Positions 33,368 through 45,689 are shown, numbered from the stretch's first letter. The stretch: 64,000 nucleotides of DNA from Liopterus haemorrhoidalis (GCA_963971575.1 OZ020622.1:11632279-11696278); one strand, 5' to 3'. Numbers and translations: made by a program. The notes: a model not told the origin generated them from the letters alone.

Positions 33368-34474
33368 TCTATTAGATAGACAAAAATTCCATGCAAAATT
33401 TGACAAATAGATTATTACTTAGAGTTTTATAAGGAATAAATATTTAATTAGATTTTTATAACAAATATGTAGTCTCTAGGGGTTATACGCAGCGTTAAAT
33501 GAATTTAGAAACGTAGGCTTGAAAAATGAAAACTAACCAAAATTAAACAAATTAAAACGTTTTCTCACAAATTAAAATGTCTTCGTTTTAGATATATTTC
33601 ATTAGCTGATAATATTTCCAGCTTCCGTGATTCTAAATTTGAGCTAAAAATGTTAGGTAATCCTAAAATATGTGGTAATATAACTGAAGCTAATCTGTAT
33701 TTGGTAAAATTGAAGTAGTCAGCATTAGGCTGTTATATGTAAATGATGTGCCCGTCTGCAAGGCACGTTACTCTAGATTGTGGTACGTTTCTGAGACCCA
33801 GTGGGAATGTAAGGAACACTCTCAAGTACATTCCATCCTATAAATACACAGATTTGATCTTAGACTGTGACTGGAACGGAAATTGACATTTCATTTCCAT
33901 ATATAATGTAAGGGGTGGTTCACACACACACTATCTAAATACAAAACTGATGCCGCAGGCCCATACTAGATGTCTACACAATCGACGCTCTATGATAAAT
34001 GCAATTTACTTGTTCATTACATTCAATTAACATGGTTACTCGCTTGAATTATTTTACGTATGCTTCTGATTACAAAGGTAATATTCATCTTGAGAGCCAC
34101 CTTCTATCAATTATGGACTAGTTTATTTCTCTTAGAGCTTTCTTTGATCATAATATACTTTTATGAGATGTAGATGAGTTTCTTGCCTACAGCGACAGCA
34201 CAGAAGCAATTATTTAAAAGACTAAAGCGGCAATCATCAGTATATAGGTCACACAATAAGTCAGAAGTACAAAATTTTATTACCACAATAATAAAATGAC
34301 CAGATTATTAATATTCTAGTGCAAGACATCGGTTCAACCCTCTACGAATATAAAATAAAATACATATTTCAACAGTATTTAAAAATCCTTAATTTCATGT
34401 TATTTTTTCTTAATTCTTCACAAAAATGAGCAAAAACTGCTCTTTATTTTCATCCAATTCTTTTCTGCATCCAA
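33368..34474. other. Stretch without recognised gene
   Basis: AT-rich with closed frames; 33730-33900 is slightly more GC-rich but carries no motif I recognise. Confidence 0.4.
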
Positions 34475-35545
34475 TTTGATATTACTTCCATCGTTATAAT
34501 CATAGCTTATTAATTAAAAATTTAAATAACATAGGTATACATAGATCTTTGTTACGGTGGATAGAATCTTTCATAAATAACAGAAGCCAAGTTGTTTATT
34601 TATTTATTTTATTTATTTATTTTGCGGACACGACAGACCGATAGGTCCTTAATGTGCCCATAAATACATATATACATTTTAAATACATATTACATATCTA
34701 TATAAATATACAGTATATATATATATACAATAAAAGTACAGAGAGTAAAAAGAAAGAATTTTAAAATATACAGTACTGAATAAAGTATCAAGTACACAGA
34801 AAGTACAACATAATATGTCAATACTATTACAAATAATAGATTATACGATTATACATCTAAAAAATATTTTTTAGCACTAGAGTACCACAAGGATCAAATT
34901 TCAGACCAATATTATTTAACATATGTATAAACACAATATGCTGCTGTTTTAAAAAGTCTAATTTCTCTCTATTTGTTGCTGATATACTATGTTCGGACTT
35001 CAAAGCCTTCGATAGTGTCAACCATAACTTTTTAATTAAAAAGTTATACAACTTAGGTATGAATGGATTTTTGTTAGGTGAATAGATATGTACATAAAGA
35101 GTAGAAACCTTTTTTTATAATTATAGATCTAAAATTATTTGTAAGCTCTGAAGTACCCCAGGGATCACATTTAGGACCAATATTATTTAACATGTGTTAA
35201 CAAAATATCCTGCTGTTTTAAAAACTCGTATTTATTATTATTTGCAGCTTATATAATATATACACATTTCAACAAAGCTTTCTATCGTATAAACCATAAC
35301 TTATTAATTCAAAAGCTATATAATATAGGTATAAATGTTTTTTTTTTACGGTGGATAGAATCTTACATAAATAATAGAATCCAAGTTGTTGTTAATGGTT
35401 ATACATCTAAAAAATATTTGTAAGCTCTGGAGCGTCTCAGGGAAGAATGTAGAACCAATATTATTTAATATCTATATTAAAACAATATCCCGATATTATA
35501 AAAATTCTAATTTCTTATTATTTGAAGAGGTATTCATATTTATAA
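34475..35545 (+). pseudogene. Three tandem copies of a LINE RT core module
   Basis: Each copy has the order (KAFDxVNHN)LLIKKLYNIGI, LRWIESYINNRxQVV, NGYTSKKYF, GVPQGSxLGPILFNI, CCFKNSNFLLFAADI. Copy 1 spans 34475-34998 (with a 240-bp insertion at 34607-34845), copy 2 34998-35265, copy 3 35266-35545; without the insertion the period is about 270-283 bp. Catalytic Asp of FKAFDSVNHN is kept in copy 2 only. The copies differ from each other and all contain frameshifts. A normal RT has this module once. Confidence 0.7.
34607..34845 (-). mobile_element. 5'-truncated LINE 3' tail inserted in RT copy 1
   Basis: In minus orientation it runs through TTTATGGGCACATTAAGGAC and CTATCGGTCTGTCGTGTCCG to an AAATA/AAAT repeat tail (34607-34632). 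It interrupts CAAGTTGTT | TTATACATC of the RT module, which is contiguous in copy 3 (35387-35410). Confidence 0.6.
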
Positions 35546-35649
35546 ATCTATTATTTCTATAGAAGTCTGTTACATGCAGAAAAAATTAGATAGGCCCGTT
35601 ATAATATGATTGACAACGCACTCAGTTTAATTATTTCGGAAAATTCTTC

Positions 35650-35735
35650 GAGTTTATGATTTTTTTGACATGGTGCTGGTTGTTTCATTGTCAACTGTAA
35701 GTATTTCTGTAGTTAATAGTCATGTCAATGGCAAA
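35650..35735 (+). repeat. Second copy of the 30026-30115 repeat
   Basis: TTGACATGGTGCTGG ... AAGTATTTCTGTAGTTAATAG, GTCATGTCAA; same orientation as the first copy. The frame 35670-35864 starts within it and has no motif. Confidence 0.45.
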
Positions 35736-36211
35736 ACGGTGGTAGAATATTGCCCATCTAATGATTTATTTTTAAATGTAGATAAATGTTTTTCAATAAG
35801 TTTTACTAAAAATTTTTGTAAATTTTTTTCAAATAGAACTTATGTTCAAGCAAACGAAATTTAAATTTCTTTTTAAAAATTTTGATGAATATTTTTCAAG
35901 TTATTAGGAACCTTATTATATAGCTCAACAGCTATGAAGCGAGGGCTTTGTGTTTATAGCATGGTTTTATACATTTCAGTGGTTAAAGCATATTTATTCC
36001 TTGTATCGTAATTATGTCGAAAGTTATTAATATTAAAATAGTTCAGATATGTGTTGGTAAATACAACACAAATATAGACCGACGGTAAAATGAAAATTTG
36101 AATTGTTCTAAATAGGTCTCTACAAGATTTTCTTAAGTATTTAATGCTGATGAATTTTTTTCTATAATTCAAATTAGGAGGGAATCACGTTTTCACACAT
36201 TGTTTTACGCC

Positions 36212-37830
36212 TTAATTTTATTATTATTACATTTAGTAGAGCAAAATCCAGTGACTTGTTGTGATCAATGATACAATATATATACATACATTAATATTCA
36301 AACAAATCACAATTGACAATGTTACAATACAGAATAAATAGATAACATCAATATATACAGTAATTATTATTAATTTTTAAGAAAACACGAAGGCAATTTT
36401 GCTTTTAAAACTGTTGATGGAGTGGGCCGAGACTGCTTCATCCGGGAGAGAATTCCAGATGTCGAATATGCGGTTGGACAGGAAGTTTTCACGTTGCTGA
36501 ATGCGGTATTTTTATACCTCAGCTTTAAGTAGTAACCACGAAGACGTGGATCAGCATTGAGATGAAAAAATGGTGACATGTCTGTGGAGAATTTTCCTTT
36601 TGTTATTCGATACATCTGGATCACCACGGGTTCTTCGATCTGCCAGTAGTGGGAGACTGAGTTTTTCTAGACGATCATTAAATTGCAGGTGCTTTAAACT
36701 TCTCGAGAGTTTGGTAGCTCGTCTCTGAACTCCTTCTAACAACTGGATGTCGCGTTGTAAATAAGGCGAACATACAACAAACGCAAATTCATGGAATGAG
36801 TGGATATAGGATAGGTATATTTTGCAAATAGTGTTGGAGTAAGGTGTTGGAAAGATTTACCGACCAGGTAGAGAACTTTATTTGCCTATTTGACTAATTA
36901 GATAATGTGAGTGGGCCAGTCGAGATTCTGGGTTATAGTGACTCCTAAATCAACTATAGACTCGACGCGTTGGACAGCATTGCCCATTATGTGGTACTGC
37001 TGTCCTGGGTTATTCTTTCCTAAGTGAATCACTTGGCATTTAGATATGTTGAGGGGAAGAAGCCATATTGTGTACCATGCAGTGATACTATCGAGATCTT
37101 GTTGCAAATTTGTCCAGTTGGTTGCTTTACCATAGATTTTTAAATCGTCGGCAAACATCTGGTGTTCGGTCAGAAGGTCAGTTATTAGGTCCACAATAAA
37201 TATTTAAAATAAAATTGGTCCTATTACACTACCCTGTAGAGCACCACTTGTGATAGGGTAATTTTCGGAATGCTACTATCCAACTCGAACATTGCAGCAG
37301 CGGTTGGTTAGGTACGCAGTTATCTATAACAGGTTTCCTCTGATGCCATACTGGTTCAATTTAGCCAATAGGCACCCAAGTACTACTCTGTCGAAGGCCT
37401 TTGCAAAATCGAAGTAAATTACGTCCATGGGAGTTGAATCATTCAGATGGTTTGACCAGGTATTAGTTACAAATTGGATACCACTGACCGTCCTGGGATG
37501 AAGCCATGCTGGTTTTTGGGAATTATATTATTGTGCAGGAAAAAACACACAATTTCATCGGTTATTATTTTTTCCAGTACTTTGGCGGTGGTGGAAATTA
37601 AACTGATTGGCCTATAATTGCAGACGGTTGCATTTTTTATGAACTGAAACAACATTTGGAGTAAGCCATACATTTGGGTACATTTTACTACCTTATTATA
37701 TTTTCTATGGATTGCACTGCGTATGTATTTTTGTACAATGCAGCGGTGGGATAGTTTAGGTGGTCTCGCTTGTTATTAAGCCTCTAAAGATATTTTGAGG
37801 GTATACGCGGGCACGAATACATCTTTAATT
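36212..37830 (-). pseudogene. CR1-like LINE, RT and C-terminus, relatively well preserved
   Basis: Minus strand, 5' to 3': VCNYRPISLISTTAKVLEKI and NQHGFIPGRSVVSNL (37467-37673); IYFDFAKAFDRV (about 37400); PITSGALQGSVIGPILF (about 37240); HQMFADDLKIY with both Asp (about 37150); SITAWYTIWLLPLNISKC and DLGVTITQNLDW (36898-37100); LEGVQRRATKLSRSLKHLQF, RLEKLSLPLLADRRTRGD (about 36600-36740); FHLNADPRLRGYYLKLRYKN and NSLPDEAVSAHSI-like end, stop at 36370. A 3' tail follows with ATT/AAT repeats (36216-36230). Five or so frame breaks; the endonuclease and ORF1 are absent. Confidence 0.85.
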
Positions 37831-38665
37831 TCTCCGTTTAACCATGCAAATGAATGATCTAATTAAATATATAATCTAATTAACACGTGAAAATATGAAA
37901 TCTCCTTAGCTAATTAACTGAGTGTTGAAGGTGTCTCTCATCCTTGGAACTACTGTTGTATTATCCCCTAGCGCTACGTGTTACACACGTATTACCAGAA
38001 CACACACAAGACATAAGAGAATCATTATAAAGAGAATGGCCGTGATAAAATATAGATGAATTATAATGTCTGTATAAGGATAATTAAAAATTCAACATAA
38101 CCTAAACATAAGTGTATCTCACAACATACATATACCCCTTAAAGAAAAGTTATCCTATAGCCAGGACCGTACTAGGTATCGTTAGTAGACCTTAGGTAAT
38201 TCCAGGGTAACATTATTATATTTATAGGCCACTTTAAGCGCAGCAGGTGTAACACCTTGTATACAAACTGTAAGACTCTAAACATGAATCCCTCAACAAG
38301 AGGGTTACCTCATTAAATATTCAAAATATATAATGAACAAGAACAACCAAAATTAAAGTTAAGAGTTCAAAAACCAGTTTAGAAACTTTTATAAGAAAAC
38401 TTCTAAAAACGCATAGTAAGTAGACGTTTTAAAATTGAACTAAATTAAAAATTTACTACATTTGTTAATAAATGTAGTTTAACAACAAGAAACTTTGACC
38501 CAAAGTGGACGTTATTAAAATATTCTTTTTAACTTTAATAATTTTAAAACTTTATAATTCACCAAAGCAGTAGCATTTTTCTGAATTTTGCTCTAAAATA
38601 TTTTTTGATCTGCACTTATTTTACTATTTAGTAGTTAGTTTTGTAGCGTATTTGATTGTAATTAG
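37831..38665. other. Stretch without recognised gene
   Basis: AT-rich with closed frames; no repeats recognised. Confidence 0.4.
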
Positions 38666-38952
38666 AGAGTCGAACCCAAATTTATTTAGTTCCGGTTTAC
38701 GGTTACGTTCCAAGTAAATGTTTTTCTTTCAAGTTTCAGTTTCGGTTCGTCGAAAAATTTCGGTTCCAGTTCGAATAAGAAGTTAAAATCGAGTCTAACA
38801 TCAAATATCTACCGCAATCAATTTTGGTTTAATTTTATTTACCAAATTCTCTTCGTGTTCTTGTTTTTCAATTATAAAATTTATTTTATTTATTTTACGT
38901 CAGTCTATTTCTGCAACGAGGTTAACCGCCGTCAATTATAAAATTGAAAATA

Positions 38953-39620
38953 ATGAATGCTGGAAGGAATTAGAAACTAGAAATAAACAGAAAAAAAACA
39001 TCAAAATGGGAGATAAAAAGGAATAAAATGTATGAATACGGAGGCTTTTCAACAGAAGAAGTAAGAAGGAAAAGAGAGAGTGGACATGGAATGCAGGAGA
39101 TAATAGAAAGAATGAAGGACATACAACAACAAGAATTAAGCGAGAGAATAAGCGGATCAAGGTACAATAATAAGTATAAAAAAAATTGGAGCACGCAAAG
39201 ACCGCTGTATCTAGAAGAAAAGGGAAATGGGGGAAAAAAAGAATAATTGCAAGGTTTAGATGTGGGAATGAAGAAAATGCGAGCAAATTTTGGTTAATAG
39301 AGGATGATAAACTATGTAGAATGTGCAGAGAAGAAAGGGAGACGGTTGAACATATGCTGGAAGGATGTGAAGAAATGAGAAGCAAAGGAGGAACAAGAGA
39401 AGATATTTTAAACGGAAATAGCTGCGGATACACATGGATGAAAGAGGTAATTCAGAGGAGAAAAGAAATCAAAGAAAAAGAAAATAATAGGAATAAAGCA
39501 AAATAGATTTCAAACCAATAGGTAGAAATTAAATTTATATTTTAGTTTAAAATTATAATGTAAGGAATAAAATGAATAAGAAGAATATGTAATAGTTATT
39601 AATTAAAATAAATTGAATTG
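38953..39620 (+). mobile_element. 5'-truncated LINE insertion with perfect 19-bp target duplication
   Basis: AATTATAAAATTGAAAATA stands on both sides (38934-38952 and 39621-39639). The 668-bp insert holds only the end of a LINE protein plus its 3' tail (AAAATAAATTGAATTG). Precise long target duplications with 5' truncation are the hallmark of target-primed reverse transcription, so this is a comparatively recent event. Confidence 0.9.
39028..39506 (+). pseudogene. LINE protein C-terminus with CCHC motif
   Basis: Frame 39028-39246 (EYGGFSTEEVRRKRESG, TQRPLYLEEKGN) passes by a one-base shift into 39186-39506: RIIARFRCGNEENASKFW, CRMCREERETVEHMLEGC (C-x2-C-x8-H-x4-C), ending VIQRRKEIKEKEN. The RCGNE and CCHC blocks are the conserved C-terminus of an insect LINE family also present at 58330-59196. 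Stop at 39506, about 115 bp before the target duplication. Confidence 0.8.
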
Positions 39621-39796
39621 AATTATAAAATTGAAAATACCAAAGAAATAGAACTTAATTAAACATTTTATTGTCAAAAACAAAAACAAAATACAATTTT
39701 GGAACATAAAAATAGAAAATATGTTTTTCTGTTGCACACAAATAAAATAAAATTCTAACAAATTAGAAGGAAATTACAAAATTAATTAATAAGGCA

Positions 39797-40062
39797 CAGG
39801 GCCGTATTAAGGCGGTGTCAAGACAGTCAGTTGCCTGGGGCGCCAGATGAAAGGAGTGCTGAAAATTTTGGTTGAAGACTTATTTTTGCTCAACAAATAT
39901 TTTTGACAGCAATGAACTACTTAATTATCAGCGCCCCTAAAAATTTGGTTCAGCTGGCTAATAACTTCAACTTAATTTTTGCGTAACTGTGCAAATCTGA
40001 GGACGCCATATAAAGAGTCTGCCCGGGGCGCGGAAATATTTTAGTCCGACGCTTATATATAA
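39797..40062. mobile_element. hAT-like MITE remnant
   Basis: GGGCCGTATTAAGGCGGTG with GCCTGGGGCGCC on the left, and GCCCGGGGCGCGG, TTTTAGTCCGACGCTTA on the right, form diverged inverted ends of a common insect hAT-type element (CAGGGCCGgATTAAG class). No coding content. Confidence 0.4.
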
Positions 40063-40869
40063 AGAAAAACGTTAATAAATAATATGAACTTTTCTTTTAC
40101 AAAAATAATAAATAACAGTTGAAGAATCGCAATATTATAAAGAAGGAAACGGAATAACACAAACCTTTATCTTACAAAAAAGAAATAAATAAATAGAAAT
40201 TAATCACAGTTCATTGAGTTGTAAAAATAATATTTGAAATTTTCAATGAAAAACAAATTAAAAAATGTTTAATCGACACATTAATATGTTCTTCAAATTT
40301 GCTTTTTATAGGTTCATTCTTTTATCAGTCAATATAAGTTTTAGTAGTAAGAAAGGGATTAATAAATTAATTTAACGAAGAAAAAAAAAAAAAATTGAAC
40401 CGAAATTAACCGTTATTTACATTTCGTTCCGGTTTTGTTTTCGGTTTTTAAATTGGACAATTTTACAATCCGGTTCTTTTAAACATTCCGGTTAATCTCG
40501 GTTTTTGGTTCGGTTCCATTTCGACTCTTTGATGGTAATGAGGAAATTTTCTCTTTTAGAATTAACTCAGCTAGCGAATAATTTACTCTGAGTCTCTGCG
40601 CCTCGCTTCGCATTAAGCTAATAGAGCTAGATGGTAACACAGATAGCATCCGTAGCCTGTTTATGATGGCTATTTTGAAATATTTTCTGCGTATTCAGCA
40701 CAAGAATTAACTGGAATATAGGCAGATTGAGTAAATCTTGATGCTCTAGAAACAAAGGAATTGTCACGTTGTGGCAATTTTTGCCATAACTCCAAAGTAG
40801 TAGGTGTTATTGGCATTTTTGTACAAATAGTAAAATATATATATTATTTAAATTGCTCAGTGAAATATC

Positions 40870-41770
40870 TGTATTTTACAACTAGTCCAAAGCATTTGAT
40901 GTCACTAATACAAAATCTTCTGCTGTCACTTGGAATGCTCCATTGGGGCATTCAAAGACGCTGTGTCTCATAGACATACGTTCTGCACCGCTGCCGCAGT
41001 TTGGAGTCTTCCGTATTGCCCATTTGAACAGAGGGTTGCTTCTATGGTGGTCCATTCTAACTCTGTTCAAAGATACCCATGTTTTTCTGAGAAGGTCAAA
41101 TCCATTCGAAAGTTCCTCGGGGTTAAGTAAGTGGAACTCAACTGGGGCCTGCTCCACCCATGTTTGCTGCTAGGTTTATTTTGTGTTGTTGCCAGTTGCC
41201 GTAGTAATCCTTTCTGTAATAACTGATTTCAGTCTGTGAAAGTTGGTACTGGCCAAGTCGTCATGTATAGGAAGTTCTGCACTTTCATTTATTTCCCGAT
41301 ACACACGCAAGAAGGCTGACAGACGACGTATATGGGGTCAAATATGAGCAAGAACTGGAAGCCAATACGTAGGTGTTGACCTAATAATAATAATAAATGG
41401 CTAAACACCTCTACGGGGTTACGCCACTCTTTGGGCTTTCTAAATCCTTCTTCAGGATGGATCAATTTCTATATCTCGCATTAAATCTTCTTTGTAATCT
41501 CTCTCCAAAGTTGTCTGTTTCTAACAATCTAATGGCGCCAGTTATTATTCGCATTGTTTCATTCAGTGCTTTATCCACTTTTCTTGCATGAGGGCTATTT
41601 ATCCATACTGGGGCATAATATTCTGCTGTTAAGTACGCCAGGATTAGCTACTATTCGAAGTTTTTACGCGTTTACTCCCCACGATAAACCAGCTAGTTTT
41701 TGAAGAATATTATGTCTGGATCTGAGTTTTGTGGCAACATTACTTACTTTTTTGGAAGAAATCTGTACAG
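40870..41770 (-). pseudogene. 5'-truncated LINE, C-terminal third
   Basis: Minus strand, with several stops: KLRSRHNILQKLAGLSWGV, APVWINSPHARKVDKALNE, TMRIITGAIRLLETDNFG, TPTYWLPVLAHI, then the open frame 41157-40882: KTWVSLNRVRMDHHRSN, LFKWAIRKTPNCGSGAE, MRHSVFECPNGAF, EDFVLVTSNALD. The usual C-x-C of the terminal zinc site is C-x-S here. This is the jockey-like arrangement 'LNRxRT..LFKWG..C.CG...H....CP'. Confidence 0.75.
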
Positions 41771-42406
41771 TACAAATCTTATGTTTTCATGAGTTGAAAT
41801 TTTCTACTAAAACTTTTTCTGTAGCTTGAACAAATTGCGAGGTTTTTCTAAAGAGTATTTGAAAGTAAACTAAACCTTAACATTAGTCACTGTAACTAAT
41901 AACACGGTTGACCATCTGAACACATTGTAGGGATTAAGAGATCTCAATCCACTTAGCTCGTGAAAACTCGGAAGAAATCATGACATTCGTCTTATTTAGC
42001 ATTAAACCTCTCATTCATAACACTCTTACGAACATATGCGACAAAACTTCTAACAAAAATGTTTTATGATGTTCATAAAGTCTTATCTCTTTTCTACTGA
42101 TCTATGGATGTTGTAAAGCTCGGTCTTTAAGCACTAATGATAAAGTTTTTTTTTTTATTATGAATGTGTTAAGCTTGAATAATAGAACTTTAAAATTAGA
42201 TGGCTTCCTTCATAAAGATTTATTTTAACTGCTGTTTTTTTTTGTGCAAGTTGATCTAGACAATTTAACACTGCAGATGCATACAAAGTTACCTCAATGT
42301 ACACTTTTAGACAAGAAAACAAAAAGCTTGAATATTTTCAATATTAACGTTATAACCTTTCAGTAGGGTGGTGAATCGGGAGGAAAGTGCCAAACCCCAG
42401 GTGAAT
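41771..42406. other. Stretch without recognised gene
   Basis: AT-rich with T-rich runs at 42147 and 42235; no coding signal. Confidence 0.4.
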
Positions 42407-42690
42407 CTTCTTCTTCTTCTTTAGGAACTATCAGTCGGGTTAACTTTTGGCCTTACATAAGTATTCCATCTTGATTTGTCCATTGTCAGACATTTCCATG
42501 TTTCCTGTATACTTGTTAGAACTTCGATTAGTTGATATCTCCATCTTTTGCGAGGTCTTTCCACTGGTCAATTTTCCCTCGCATATATTCCTAACCATTC
42601 TGCCCTCTCTTATCCTCATCACATATCCTACCCACTGCAATCATCTACCTCTATTTTCTTGCGTGATACTCGGTCTTGAGTACAGTTCTC
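42407..42690 (-). pseudogene. RTE-like LINE C-terminal tail
   Basis: The open frame 42640-42440 reads MQWVGYVMRIREGRMVRNI, EGKLTSGKTSQKMEI and ends DNGQIKMEYLCKAKS, followed by a GAAGAAGAA tail at 42407-42420. Similar last segments occur at 5395-5520 and inside both MITEs near 7.2 and 8.1 kb. RT core absent. Confidence 0.6.
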
Positions 42691-42769
42691 GGATACATTT
42701 GTTCTTACGGATTCTCCAATTAATTTGAATGGAACCAAAGATTCGGCATAATATTTTATTTTCGAAAAC

Positions 42770-43040
42770 TTTGAGGCAATGTCTCTCTGTCTGTCTGTCG
42801 GTATGTCGGTCTGTTGGTTTGTCTGTCCGTCAGTCTGTCAGTCCATACGTTTGTCTGCCTGTCTGTCTGAACGTGCCTTTTCTTTCTAGATTTTCTGATT
42901 CTATTCTTATACAGTTTTTTTCTATCTATAAGTACCACATCTGGTCAAGTTTTAAACTGTGTTTTATCAAAATTATTTCAATAGTTCCAAAGTTATGCAG
43001 TGTTATACGGTTGCGAACGGCTAAGTGGAACCTGACATTG

Positions 43041-43071
<31 letters not shown>

Positions 43072-43170
43072 ACATAAGCAGGAGTTGAACTCACATCCAT
43101 ACCCTTGCGTAGAGGTCAAACAACAAGAACAAACGATTTAACTCTTGCGGTCATAGGCTTTCTCATATCG
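42770..43170. mobile_element. Possible second microsatellite/tRNA-like element
   Basis: Imperfect CTGT repeats (42780-42870), an AT-rich middle, an AT dinucleotide run (43041-43069) and a tRNA-like block on the minus strand (GTGAGTTCAACTCC, box-B-like, 43082-43095). The order echoes the elements at 22416 and 44758, but the sequences themselves are different. Confidence 0.35.
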
Positions 43171-44757
43171 CTTCCTTAAAATTGTGAATATGATTGTGGT
43201 ACAATTGTTCAAATAAGTAACTGGCTTGAAACGTGTCTATAAATCAAAGTGAAAAATTTGATTGGAAGTAAAAAAATTGATTGATTCTATGCACAGATTT
43301 TTTTTTAATGATAGGTTAATTAATTTCGCATCATTATTTTAACAATTATCTCTGGCGATCGAATGTATTTTTTGGAAATCAATGATAAAAATGAATTTAA
43401 AAGATGCTAAATTTTAGATTTAAAAATTACGCCTATGAAGACATATTTAATTTAGTTCAGAGCCTAAGTACGTTCTAACAGTACTTATTTGGCATCGCTC
43501 GTAGATCTGAAACCTACTAAAGCAGACGCATTTAAGACATATTAAATTTAGTTGAGAGACTAAGTACCTCCTTACACTACTTATGACAGAACGAAATATT
43601 ATTTCAACCAGGAAGGAGAGTTCTAAAACACCAAATATTATTTCAGCCATCAATGCCATCAGTAGACGAGGCCGAGAACTTACTGGAGCTCTTGAAGATC
43701 TGTAGCCTACGAAAGTAGACGCAACTTGTTATTATTATTTTTTTTTTTTTTGTGTACAACAATATTTTAACTGAACAATACTAGTGATAAAATCACAGAA
43801 ATAAATTCCAAAAATAACTAAATTTCACTTTTGTCACTACCAGTTGCCTTGAAGAAACAAAAGCTGAGTAAGAATCGCAAACGTCTAGACAAAGATATGA
43901 TGAGATCTGAGACCACACAAGACGGTAGGAAAAAAGGAATTCTTCACAGTGTGTAGGGTTTCACATGTTCATATATCACTGCACGTCGCCTTGCGCGCAC
44001 TAAACAACTGGATTCGCACAAATAAAAACAAATGACGTTAAATGAAAAACAAAAACGATGTTTCCACCGTGTTGTAATCCGCAACATACATCATTTTATG
44101 AGTATTTTTAACACTGGGGTAAAAAGGAAAGATTTTATGAGTTTAAACTCTCCCTTTAAGCTTGTTTGTTGATTCAAGAGCAAACAAAACACCCACTATA
44201 AATTAGTATCTGTTAAGGGTTTGATTTTTGTTCACTAGTGCTGTTCTATTTGTCTCCTGTTCCAAGTTAAAACACTCCGTCGTGTCTCGCAATGTTGAAT
44301 ATATACATTATTAAAAATTCAATTAAAAACTCTAAGTAGGTTTTACCAATGTATTTATTTTGTCAATATGTATTTCAGCTATTACGCCATTTTCAAGAGT
44401 TTACAAAGTAACTAAATATAATACATCGAACAGATATTTTCAGTCATGTGCGTAAAAATAGCAGTATCTGAAACATATTAAAATAAAATAAAAATTAGTT
44501 AAAATAAATACAAAAAGAGTTGATTTAAGTAATAGAAAACCCAAAATTTTACTGATATATTTTAAGAACAACTTCATTATTTTGATGAAAAAAAAAAAAG
44601 AAAAAGAAAGAGTTTTATTAAAAAAATATATATAGTTTTTGTACAAATATGCTTATTACGCTGTTCATAAATGTAGCAGTACACTACATAAAATAAATAA
44701 AATTAATTTTTATATTAAATATTCTTTATTATTTCTGTAATATTTGGTTCTATGATC
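43171..44757. other. Stretch without recognised gene
   Basis: 43438-43725 contains a diverged ~96-bp repeat (AAGACATATTWAATTTAGTT at 43438 and 43534; GATCTGAAACCTACTAAAGC at 43504 echoed at about 43700). Otherwise AT-rich, closed frames. Confidence 0.4.
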
Positions 44758-45667
44758 TTTTTAGGGTTTTGTAGGTATGACCAAAAAACCCTTATACCGT
44801 CATTTTGTCGTCTGTCTGTCTGTCTGTCTGTCTGTCTGTTCGGTAAAAATTGTAGCCAAACGGCTAAACCTAGAGAGTTGAAATTTGGCATGCTTGTACA
44901 ACTTTTTGACCTGCACATAGGAAAAATACTAAAACATCTAAAAAACATATCCCCCTAAAAATATAAACAAATATGTGCTCAACGAAAAAAAATAATATTT
45001 TTTTAAAATTCTGAGTAGGGTATCGAATGAAAGCCCTTAGTACGTGGATTAACGATCAAATTTTTATTTTTGCAAAATAAATTATTTTGACTCGATTTTT
45101 GTCAAAATTGTGCCCAGATGGTTTAAACTAAAAATCTGAAAAAATTCTAAGTAATGTATATTGGTGTTAACCGGAATAGTACAACAGGAATTTTTGATCA
45201 GATTATGTTTTCGGAAAATAACGCACTTTTTGTGGTTTTTGGTTCACAAAGTACAAAAGTTATACCAATGTAAGACACCCACATGCAAGGCGTGCGATAG
45301 CGTAATGGGTTAAAGCACTGGTGTCGTAAGCTAAAATGCGCTGGAAACGAAGGGTGTCGAGTTCGAGTACGGAGTGAATTTTATTTTTTCTGTTTTTTTT
45401 TTTGCATTTTTATTATGTTGAAATTATTTTGTCAAAATTCTAGTTATATTTTGACAAATGTTGTATTAAATTTTTAAGAGCGTAAATTTAATAACCAGTC
45501 TTATTATATGATTAACAGACGATAAATTATTTTAAAAATATCGTTCATTTTGCCGTGATTACTACAAAGTAAAATTTGTCCTACACACTCAGCATACCGC
45601 CTTCACTTATTATATACCTGCGAAACCCTAAAATGTGTGAAAATTCACACTTCACATCAATTTTTTT
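44758..45667 (-). mobile_element. Microsatellite/tRNA-like element, copy 2
   Basis: Inverted relative to copy 1 (22416-23579). Low-coordinate end AGGGTTTTGTAGGTATGACC, then CTGT microsatellite (44811-44840), the conserved block through AAACGGCTAAACCTAGAGAG, AAACATATCCCCCTAAA, a GTACTATTCCGG-complement block, tRNA-like block, and the high-coordinate end CTGCGAAACCCT, GTGTGAAAATTCACAC hairpin and a T run. The microsatellite is about half as long as in copy 1. A fragment of the same end occurs at 56249-56330. Confidence 0.65.
45285..45372 (+). other. tRNA-like block in element copy 2
   Basis: GCGATAGCGTAATGGGTTAAAGC (box-A-like) and GTCGAGTTCGAGTACGG (box-B-like) about 50 bases apart, on the same strand relative to the element as the block in copy 1, yet with unrelated sequence between and around the boxes. 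It does not fold as a standard tRNA. Confidence 0.45.
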
Positions 45668-45689
45668 CATATTACTTCTACACTTCTCG

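Larger units (their letters stand above)
38666..40528. mobile_element. TIR element rich in CGGTTC/GAACCG, hosting a LINE and a MITE
   Basis: Left end AGAGTCGAACCCAAA then CGGTTTACGG, GTTTCGGTTCGTCG, TTTCGGTTCCAGTTCG; right end TCCGGTTCTTTTAAAC, CGGTTTTTGGTTCGGTTCC and TTCGACTCT (complement of AGAGTCGAA). Ends are inverted and both rich in CGGTTC. Similar composition to the element at 54593-55098. No transposase. Removing the nested insertions leaves about 0.9 kb. The 8-bp flanks do not match clearly. Confidence 0.5.

Noticed and set aside
38936..39433. 165-codon minus-strand frame rich in Leu, Ser and Phe
   Set aside because: Lies opposite the LINE C-terminus with the CCHC motif; hydrophobicity follows from the A-rich coding strand.
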